Part shown: positions 57,401 to 64,000 of the stretch, piece after piece
Layout of the letters: each line of letters begins with the position of its first letter
Numbering within the stretch: the first letter of the stretch is position 1
Notes under the pieces: generated by a model
The model's database searches: none
What the model saw: the letters and a program-made list of their open reading frames with translations, nothing else
Told to the model about the DNA's origin: nothing
Source of the DNA: Atopsyche davidsoni
Taxonomy: Eukaryota; Arthropoda; Insecta; Trichoptera; Hydrobiosidae
Assembly: GCA_022113835.1 (NCBI GenBank)
Contig: JAILWY010000001.1
Span: forward strand, 16,050,501 to 16,114,500
Reading direction: 5' to 3'
Length of the DNA: 64,000 nt
Made by a program: the position numbers and the translations under genes

Positions 57401-58338
57401 TTGTCTTCATTTGTAGCGTTGTCTTGTAGTAACGACTTTCGTTTTTTCTCTTATTATGTCATATTTATATTGAACAATATAACACCATTAAAATCTGTAT
57501 TGACACGAGATCGAGAATTTTGCGGCAATATATCTGGTTTTCCCGACATACAAACAATGCTGTAGTTTTTTGCAATCAATACTCGCGGAATTAAAATTTA
57601 TTTTGTTTTTCATGGAAAAGTAACCCTTAAAAAGTACCACACACGTAAAAAAGTTTCTAATGAGTAAACAAATATAAACAGAAAATGTAAATAAAAAATA
57701 TGTTTTATGTATCGACAGCTTCCTAGTACTGAAACACATCAATTAATATTTGGTTTAAAACCTTTGTCCTGTTCCTGGAACGTAAATTATATAAATTTTC
57801 TGGGAACGAAAATCATATCCAATCATGCCAAAAGCTATAAATAGATTAATAAACAAATTATATAACTGGGAAAATATTTATATTAAAATATATTAATGAT
57901 AAAATGATGAGTCGAATTTATTTTGAAACAGATTTGAAATCACATCAAGCGGCTATTGCGGTCTGAGACAGCGACTCTACATGCATAAAATAAAATATAC
58001 TAAGAAAAATTCGCAATATTTTTGTCACAGGTGAGGCTTCAGGACAGGTGTATTGCAAAGATGTTTTACAAATAAACATCTTTGAAATATTTTTTTTCAC
58101 GATACTGGTTGGATTCAAACCCACACCTTCACAACTATCGCGGTCTGGTATTCTGTTGATTGTGCCACGGTGCCGCTTATGCAGTCAAATAATTCTAAGT
58201 AAAAACGATGGATGTAGCTTGTGGAGTCTTACCCGTCTTCCCCACTCCTCCTTGGCCTAGCACCATGACTTTAATGGGTTTGGGCCGCGCCCCCAAGCCC
58301 AGCTTCGCCAGCGATGACTTGGGAGACGTGGTGTTCAT
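45221..58338 (-). CDS. Ras-like small GTPase, RERG/RASL group (6 exons)
   Basis: Predicted GTP-binding signalling switch. Exons in transcript order: 58233-58338 (coding part), 51781-51917, 51133-51294, 47825-47977, 46258-46444, 45221-45489; they join in frame to 337 residues. G1 is GQGGVGKT (28-35), switch I is [10 protein letters not shown] (49-58, Ser where most Ras proteins have the Mg-binding Thr), G3 is DTAGQ (75-79, catalytic Gln kept), G4 is NKTD (148-151), G5 is a loose [18 protein letters not shown] resembles RERG, and the G5 region resembles RASL11/12, so I do not choose a symbol. The last ~150 residues are a Ser/Pro/Arg-rich tail ending MRGNNASY, with no CaaX box, as in RERG. A basic NKRRRRLG insertion precedes G4. 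Confidence 0.9.
45535..46160 (+). mobile_element. Short non-autonomous Helitron, copy 2
   Basis: Starts TCTATAATAATAATATCC after an A, ends ACATTTCTAG before a T, like copy 1 at 6849-7522. About 30 bases holding the 3' hairpin are deleted relative to copy 1. Its left end lies only 45 bases from the 3' splice site of the last RERG-like exon. Includes a GT microsatellite at about 45555-45567. Confidence 0.8.
45916..46059 (+). pseudogene. N-terminal ORF remnant inside Helitron copy 2
   Basis: Begins [20 protein letters not shown], then INLNV-type sequence, and stops after about 47 codons. Matches the remnant in copy 1 almost exactly. Confidence 0.5.
46258..46444 (-). CDS. RERG-like exon 5
   Basis: [18 protein letters not shown], the last GTPase helix, then [18 protein letters not shown] and on into the tail. 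Acceptor TTCCTAAG, donor GG|GTAGGT, phase 1, matching exon 6. Confidence 0.85.
46445..47824 (-). other. RERG-like intron 5
   Basis: A 1.4-kb AT-rich intron containing a diverged direct duplication at 47092-47285. No exon is seen. Confidence 0.7.
47092..47285. repeat. Diverged direct duplication, ~65-bp units
   Basis: 47102-47160 and 47229-47285 share AAGTGGT-GCTTTTGT, TAAATTGAA-TCT and ACGATC-G-TCTTT / GCGATCAGGCCTTTT. Confidence 0.65.
47825..47977 (-). CDS. RERG-like exon 4 with NKxD motif
   Basis: [19 protein letters not shown], then [15 protein letters not shown] and [15 protein letters not shown] is the guanine-specificity motif. Acceptor CTACAG, donor GTATCA. Confidence 0.93.
50855..50900 (-). 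repeat. Fragment of dispersed GGAATTCCA repeat family
   Basis: ATTTTTGACAAAGAGTACTT then GGTGGAATTCCATTTTAA, the inverse of the right edge of the element at 58654-58822. Confidence 0.7.
50985..51022. repeat. Perfect 16-bp hairpin
   Basis: TAGTGGTTTTTATCTT at 50985-51000 pairs without mismatch with 51007-51022; the loop is CGTCGA. It lies 110 bases beyond the donor of exon 3 in the intron. Confidence 0.9.
51133..51294 (-). CDS. RERG-like exon 3
   Basis: [20 protein letters not shown], then [18 protein letters not shown] and a basic [11 protein letters not shown] insertion. Acceptor GGTAG, donor GTGGGG. Confidence 0.93.
51700..51765 (-). repeat. tRNA-derived SINE head next to exon 2 donor
   Basis: On the minus strand TAGTGGTTAGC (51749-51739) is a good box A and GGTTCTAATC (51714-51705) a fair box B, 25 bases apart. 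It starts about 15 bases into the intron after exon 2. No cloverleaf or CCA-ready acceptor is seen, so I call a SINE, not a tRNA gene. Confidence 0.6.
51781..51917 (-). CDS. RERG-like exon 2: switch I and switch II
   Basis: [20 protein letters not shown], then [19 protein letters not shown]. Acceptor TTTTTCAG, donor CAT|GTGAGT. Its first two bases complete the Ala codon after GKT. Confidence 0.94.
52535..53083 (-). mobile_element. Deletion derivative of an IS630/Tc1/mariner element
   Basis: Terminal inverted repeats: right end read inward AGGGTGTCCATAAAGAGTAT; left end GTTGTCCAAAAAAAGTATAG, both continuing into GAGTATTTGTT. Between them lies only the C-terminal part of a transposase. TA flanks the right end; the left end has decayed. 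Confidence 0.8.
52640..53030 (-). pseudogene. Truncated mariner-like transposase
   Basis: About 128 residues including [20 protein letters not shown], the region of the third catalytic Asp in this superfamily, and ending [11 protein letters not shown]. The N-terminal half with the DNA-binding domain and first catalytic Asp is missing, and the segment where QQDGA is expected reads [11 protein letters not shown], without the second Asp. It cannot be active. Confidence 0.85.
54107..55734 (-). mobile_element. Helitron with decayed Rep/helicase coding
   Basis: On the minus strand it starts TCTATATATATAAAACACT at 55734 after an A, and ends GGGTATCCGCTAG at 54107 before a T. That gives the exact A^T insertion and CTRR end of Helitrons, with a GCGC/GCGC mini-hairpin before the end. 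Coding fragments of a Helitron replicase/helicase lie in the right order between them. At 1,628 bp it is far shorter than an autonomous element. Confidence 0.85.
54300..55335 (-). pseudogene. Helitron replicase/PIF1-like helicase fragments
   Basis: Several minus frames carry family sequence: [18 protein letters not shown] and ITAHAEC (about 55145-55020); then, one frame over, [20 protein letters not shown] (about 55045-54985) with [28 protein letters not shown] (about 54715); and [19 protein letters not shown] (about 54400-54340), helicase motif VI. The large middle with most helicase motifs is deleted, and frames shift repeatedly. Confidence 0.8.
58105..58170 (-). repeat. tRNA-derived SINE head
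   Basis: On the minus strand TGGCACAATCA (58167-58157) resembles box A and GGGTTTGAATCC (58122-58111) box B, spaced about 35 bases apart as in tRNAs. The flanks do not form a full acceptor stem. Confidence 0.55.
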
Positions 58339-58362
58339 GTCCCCGCCTGGCGCCAGCCTGCC
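58233..58362 (-). CDS. RERG-like first coding exon
   Basis: ATG at 58338-58336 gives [16 protein letters not shown], then [14 protein letters not shown] 3' splice site (TTACAG) at 58363-58368 shows the exon starts at 58362, so an upstream exon exists. GRLAPGGD is in frame before the Met, so a longer N-terminus cannot be excluded. Donor GTAAGA. Confidence 0.9.
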
Positions 58363-58653
58363 CTGTAACAAACAATTAATCCTCATTTTATACTTATCTT
58401 TTATATGTAGTATTTAAATAATCGATTAACATATGAAATGATGAGAATAGCACAACAAACTTTTCTTTCGACATCGGTGAAATTTGAGCCTACACCTCCT
58501 TCACGTGTGCATCGATAACAAAAACTTCACAGACATACCGAGTGCTTTTCTCTTATATAAAACGATCTTAATTTGAAAAAAATTGTGATTTATCTGTATA
58601 CATCAAGGTATTTAATGCCGGAGACGTATCAATGCAACACTGTTATAGACTCA

Positions 58654-58822
58654 ATATTTTGAATAAAAATACTTGAGTGATTTTCCACATTTTTGTTTTT
58701 ATTAGTGACCGGTTTCGCCAACCTTTCACGTTGGCATTATCAAAAAATCACTTAAGTATTTTTATTCAAAATATTAAAATGGAATTCCACCAAGTACTCT
58801 CTGTCAAAAATATTGAATTTCT
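58654..58822 (-). mobile_element. Short Penelope-like element with hammerhead core and target duplication
   Basis: A 13-bp direct repeat TGTTATAGACTCA (58641-58653 and 58823-58835) flanks a 169-bp unit. Inside, 32-nt inverted arms (58653-58684 and 58744-58775, one mismatch) enclose the hammerhead-like core. The right part has the family word GGAATTCCACCAAGTACT. No coding capacity, so it must be mobilised in trans. Confidence 0.8.
58703..58750 (-). ncRNA. Hammerhead-ribozyme-like core
   Basis: Minus strand: TTGATAA, a perfect six-pair stem GCCAAC/GTTGGC, GAAACC, GGTC with ACTAAT beyond. Order and spacing fit a minimal type I hammerhead with tiny stem III, as in Penelope-like elements. Two core bases differ from CUGAUGA. 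Confidence 0.5.
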
Positions 58823-61771
58823 TGTTATAGACTCATCATTATAAGGTCAGAGATGTCATCATTTTATGTGTATATACTCTGTGTATACTTCATCTTTGAC
58901 AACAGAGATGTCTTTGCTTCAATACGAGACTCTCTTTTTTATATAGTTGATCGAAAAAAAAAATGTTCTTTCACTCTTGAAAAAAATGAGTGTAAAATGT
59001 AGGTCCATTGAATAAATTTTATGATAAAACGAGATGTGTATTATGGTCGCAGAAATTTTCACTCAAATGGAAAAACATATCATAAAAAGAAAAACAAGAT
59101 AAAGTATACTTCCATTCTGCCGACTAGGGTTCATTCTTTCACCCCTATTTACAGTTTTCACTGTAACCTTTAGCCACCATCTAATACGAAGCCTTTTTCT
59201 GTCAACGTCTGCCTTCGTTTGTCTCAAGAGATTCTAATATAAAAATGTATACCCAACACAAGGCTTTAAAAAATACCCATGTAAGGCATTTTACATTTAT
59301 TTTTAACGGGATCGGATTATGTTCAATATGCTAATGGTTTTATAGTATAGTAGATCGTAAAAAAACAATAAGTTATAAAAGTGAATATATAACTGCGGAT
59401 TTTCCATAAAAATATTTTAAAGAATTTTCAAGCAACGGAATAAAATAAAGGGATAAAAACATTTATTTATTTTCATTTTTAAATGTACAACGATGGTACG
59501 AAACGTACTTAGAGCATTCTTCTATTTAAAAACAGTATAAAAATATCAAAATTTTAGTTTTTTTTGTTGTAAAAACATAATATTATATCAATGGTTCTAC
59601 AAAATTCTACCAAGTATTAAAGAAACCCAACGAAAGAATCCAACCGACTATGCCCGAAGAGGTATCAGAAAAAAATTGATGGAAAGAATAATAAAATAAT
59701 AGAATAAAATTCACTGACGAGTTATTTAAATAAATATCGAATACTAAGTGTTTAAAAAAGTATATTTTAAAGAATTTATTTCCATTAAATAAAAATCTAA
59801 CATTAATTCACACTTCTGGAAATCTGTGTTCGGTAAATCGAATGTCTAAAAATTCTGAAATATTTCTTGCATTAAAACAAGCTGTCGGGAACAGGAGTTT
59901 GGAAGTCAAATAGTAAATATTGGATAGACATCCACCATGCCTGACATTTGAATAATTGAATAGTTAATAGAGAGAGGATCACACATCTTCAAAAAGTATA
60001 ATCGTAAATCAGAAAAATCAATTAAAGATCATAGTAAAGTAATTTTTAAAATTGATTTGATATTAAAATCAATCGATTTGGTTTCTAAGTGACGAAAATA
60101 AAAGGTGAGTGTTATGGTTTTTAACTAGTGAGAAACAAGATTTTCGATGGGTTACGGCATTTGAAGACCATGAGAATAAATCCACGACCTATGAAACATC
60201 TAATACAATTTTAAAGAAATCGATTGACTCGTGAAACGACGGGAAAAATTCTCGAATTAGTTTACGACAATTGTGGGATTCGAGCGCTTCTATGGGTTGA
60301 AATTCTAACGGTTTCGGTGGGTTTTCTTTTCTCGTAGACTTTTTTCGTAGTTGAGCCAATTAATTGCATATTGTATACACAATGGACCTGAATGTGAAAA
60401 AAATATGGATCTATTAAAAATATTTCATAATAAATTTTGATGATGAAAAACCATGTTGATTGGGAGTTAAGTTAGAATATACGGACGAATAAAATTAATT
60501 TTATTTCTTTTGTAAACGGCAATGAACTGCCGTAAACGACGAAACTCGTTTATAATAACGCCGTTTAAAGTAACGGCCGATTGAGACGCTCCGTTAATTT
60601 TGCTCAATTCTCCAGGGAAATATCTAGAAAAGATCATTAAAATGGCGATCTTCTCCACTTTCCGCCTGACTTCCGGACGTCTCCGATTACAATAACTGAC
60701 GCTTAATAATTAGGATATAGCAGAAGCGCATCCTCGCGTAGCCAGCAAATTGCAAAACTTTTTTCAGGAAAAGCAAGATGCCCTTTAAAATCTTCAGGGA
60801 TTAAACTAAAAATTAATCCAAGCATTTTAAATTGGACTTTAAAGATAATATAAGGAAAAAGTTTTTTTTCAAGGAGAAAATATTGTTTTGCGTTTATATT
60901 TGTTACAGAAAAATCGTATTTTGTCTTCATGTTTATTGGATACTTTATCAAAACAATATAAGCGTTTACTTTTTACTTGTACTTACCGACTACTTAGTCT
61001 CAAGTTTAAATCAGAAACATCAGACTCAAAGCATTTTCTTTATTTTAAAATACAGTTCAAAGCCGATTTGGATCAGGTTATGTTAGGTCTATGGATTTTC
61101 ATTATAAGCACATACAATAAATTCAACATAGCGAGAGTTTAATTATGTAATTATGAGTTTCAAAGAATAAACAGTTAAAGAATTCAAACGTTCTTGTCAT
61201 GAGACAGTGCCGAGTGCTTTTGATTTAATATAGAGTGTAAAGCTAATCTGGATCAGTCTAGGTTGAGTCAGGCCAAGAGATATAAATGACCAGTAAAAAT
61301 ATAAAATTCTTCATTTTATGAGACCAAGCAGAGAGCTTGTGGTTTATTACAAAGTACGAACAAAGTGCACGGTTAATCTGGGTCATATCCGCTGACATAA
61401 AAATGTGCTTTTGTGTTTCTGATCCCACAAGGCAACAACGGGCCGCTTTTACTATGAATATTAAAATTCGACGGGCTACCAACTTCCCGGAAATGCGCGG
61501 CTCAGGCGAGCTATAACTATAATAATAAAGCTAGAACAACAATATGAAGCTAGATCTTTAGTATAATATATATTTTAAAAAATACTGCAAGTTCGAATTT
61601 TATTTGTCTTCATCGCCATATTTTACTGGCCTCGTGAATTTCAATCTGTGCGAATTCTGAAAAGGATATAATAGATCACTCTTCAAACGAGACACTCAGT
61701 TCTAAAATATTAATATGAGAACGGATATTTTTACAGCGGTGTAATGTGTAGTTTTCAAACGGATATATTTT

Positions 61772-61968
61772 AGGAGGCCCCTACGGACGTCGTCGTTTAC
61801 GAGTCCAATATGTCAAGTAACGAACAGGTCGTTAATAAGCCGAGGATCGCACCCGTTTTAATAATAGCCGGCGATAACGGAGAGGTGCCGTCAAGGCGGC
61901 TGCTCTGGACCAATGTCAAAGTCGAAGCGAAAAACCCCCGAAGGGACTGCAGACCCCCAGTATTATAA
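61772..61968 (+). other. GC-rich open island of unknown nature
   Basis: After TATATTTTAG, a plausible 3' splice site, 62 codons stay open (EAPTDVVVYESNMSSNEQVV ... PSRRLLWTNVKVEAKN) to a TAA, in strongly AT-rich surroundings. The minus strand is also open for over 50 codons. I recognise no protein; it could be a terminal exon or a conserved non-coding element. Confidence 0.3.
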
Positions 61969-62186
61969 AACGAATTGATAATATTTAATCGACAGTATAT
62001 GATGTCCTCTTTTGATGAACAGTATATCTGAAATTACCATTTTTTTGTAACCCCTGGTGAAAATATTCCCAGTGCATGTAATGCATATGAAAAAAATAAA
62101 ATTACACACACGTATAAAAGTTATTTTTACAGATTAATTGAAAATATAAAAGACTGCGTTGTTCACAACGAAATTCTTATAATATC

Positions 62187-62550
62187 TTCTTCTTAAAGTG
62201 CCTCTCCTCAGAGGAGGTTGGCGACCATTCCACTGAGCAAATGCTCATGCTGAACCAGTGTTCATGGTTATCTAAAGGGAAAATAGTGTAGGGGTCCCCG
62301 GGCCCTTCTACACCCCCAGTTTTATATTGCTTCTACCAAATAGCATTATTATATAATCCTTTCCTTACTTTCTCTGGCGTTTAGATCTGATACTCTTCCT
62401 GAAGCAGGCTACAGAAACAACATAAGGAGCCCCCTTCTACTTCAACAAGGTATTCTAGAGCACATCCCTCCACAATCATTCCAAGTCCACTACTCCATTA
62501 CCGATCCTTTAAGCACGCTCAGGGTACAGAATGGCAGCCATATACAAGAA
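62187..62550 (+). repeat. ~350-bp dispersed repeat, copy B
   Basis: The inverse copy of 36478-36828, with the same blocks in the same order and perhaps 75-80 percent identity. It begins TCTTCTTCTTAAAGTGCCTC. Confidence 0.85.
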
Positions 62551-64000
62551 ACATAATGTGATAAACATAAAAGATAATTATTTTACAAAGTAGTGTTGTG
62601 TTGTTACTTCTTTTAAAATTCAGATGACCTTGAATACTGCTCTGAGAGATTTATAAAGATAAATTTTAACAATGAATCAAATACAATTTTTTGTATTATA
62701 AAAATTATAATAAAATAGAATTGCACACAAATTGATGATAGCATAGTGTTATGAAAATCGTTTTCTTAAGCATTGTTTTGGAAATAATAACAATTCTTAA
62801 TTGAATTCGAATTCCACAAACAATAAAAAAAAACTTTGTAATGAAAGTAAAATTTAATCTGTGACGAATTTTTTGAATATATTAAAAACTTAGCTGCACA
62901 AATCAAAATGATGTAGCATTTTTTTGACAAAACTAGTACATACAATAAAGTAGACAAAGAATATATTTTTTATTATATAAGAAAGGTTTTTTAAACAAAT
63001 TTCCATTGAAGAAATCACAATAATTTTAATATTTGGGACTATTTCAATGTTACTTCTCTTTATTGAAGCATAATGGTATATTACAACAATTTATTATGAA
63101 TGATGTCAATGTATGTCATAAATTATATATTTCATATTAAAAATCAAAATGAATTATAATTGAGCTCTGATTTTACTGATCCTTGGACACGAATGTTTTG
63201 TACATGATATTTGATTTATCAATAATATAATTAGATTAAACAGAACTGTTAGACTGAATCCCATTCTGTAACTAGAGTTAAATAAATAAGTAGATTCGAT
63301 ATTCAGACCAAAGAAAGGAGGCTTAGGAATCTATAATATTATTATATCGTTCTGATAGAATTAGATGAATAGAACGAACAAAGACATTACACAGACTTCC
63401 CGCTTTATCAATAGATGTCTCATATTAGCTTATTGGAATATATTTCTCTATATATTTGCGAGTCTCTACGTGTTTTGTAGCTTTTTAGGTTTCAAAGAAC
63501 AAATACGATTAGTCAAATAGACAGAAAATTACCAACACTTCTTAAGATTATCGTTTACTGCATGAAAAAGAACAACGAACTCTTGTGCTTTAATGTAACT
63601 TTGTGTTCTCTTATTTACTTAAAAAATTGTCTATTGAGTTATTAGTAATTTTTAATACTATTAATGCAGATAAGTCCTTACTTGAAAACATCATGAAGAA
63701 ATTGTCAAAAAAAACTCATCTTGTTTGGTAGAATGTTAGTAAAATCATCAAAAATAAGATCATCGTAATCTTTATTGATTTATATTTAAACCACCGATTT
63801 CGTAAGTAAATAACACAAAATATTGTGGTGAGAAGAAATACTGTTTGATTACACTAAGCACTCGCGTTATTTTACAACAAAATTATTGTTACAAATAAAC
63901 CGGCGAATAATTTTCGTTGTTAGCAAAAAAAATATTTAACCAGAATATTTTTTTATAGATTTTGCATTTTGTATTTGTCACTATGTTTTATGTAATAGAC

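Larger units (their letters stand above)
51918..58232 (-). other. RERG-like intron 1-2 with mobile elements
   Basis: A 6.3-kb intron holding a mariner remnant (52535-53083), a Helitron (54107-55734) and a tRNA-like SINE head (58105-58170). 53090-53340 is GC-richer with scrambled open frames of unknown origin. No further exon is seen. Confidence 0.7.
58363..64000. other. Upstream/intron region without recognised gene
   Basis: Probably the first intron and upstream region of the RERG-like gene. It holds the hammerhead-bearing element (58654-58822), GC-richer islands near 60230-60760, an open GC-rich island (61772-61968) and a dispersed repeat (62187-62550). 58470-58550 loosely matches 42340-42440, perhaps an old SINE. 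The remainder is AT-rich. Confidence 0.55.

Noticed and set aside
60467..60658. 63-codon minus frame in a GC-richer island
   Set aside because: No homology recognised and no splice signals in register.
1..64000. CRISPR arrays, operons, bacterial promoters, rRNA
   Set aside because: The window is spliced animal DNA; no regularly spaced repeats, rRNA or intact tRNA gene was seen.

Overview
This is an AT-rich nuclear window from an animal, almost certainly an insect. Genes are split by GT-AG introns, the exons are much richer in GC than the introns, and the three recognisable genes are conserved animal genes. The first matches the insect RdgA type of diacylglycerol kinase. Large introns and many decayed mobile elements (Helitrons, a mariner relative, tRNA-derived SINE heads, Penelope-like ends with hammerhead-ribozyme-like cores) fill the rest. 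I cannot settle the order; nothing looks bacterial or organellar.

Layout. (1) Positions 1-25219, plus strand: the 3' part of a type IV diacylglycerol kinase gene (rdgA). It has 16 exons, from the second visible half of a C1 zinc finger through the catalytic and accessory domains and ankyrin repeats to a C-terminal PDZ ligand (ETVV). The 5' end lies outside the window. (2) Positions 25220-29896: rdgA 3' UTR and the space between two converging genes, with a TA-rich microsatellite and paired hairpins. (3) Positions 35361-29897, minus strand: a complete 13-exon cytoplasmic glutaminyl-tRNA synthetase (786 residues when joined), including one GC-AG intron. (4) Positions 35362-45220: intergenic or possible 3' UTR sequence, very AT-rich, with Penelope-like and other dispersed repeats. 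(5) Positions 58362-45221, minus strand: a six-exon Ras-like small GTPase of the RERG/RASL group with a long Ser/Pro-rich tail and no prenylation box. Its introns hold a complete-looking Helitron, a second short Helitron, a mariner remnant and SINE heads. (6) Positions 58363-64000: no recognised gene; one Penelope-like insertion with a target duplication, one copy of a dispersed repeat, and a GC-rich open island.

How the genes relate. rdgA turns diacylglycerol into phosphatidic acid, QARS charges tRNA-Gln, and the RERG-like protein is a predicted signalling GTPase. They are neighbours, not a pathway. The most interesting non-genic signal is a family of short elements whose cores read as hammerhead-ribozyme-like folds (three loci share an identical GGTTGGCGAAACCGGTCAC core, a fourth is of a different subtype). 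One of them has 32-nt inverted arms and a 13-bp target duplication.
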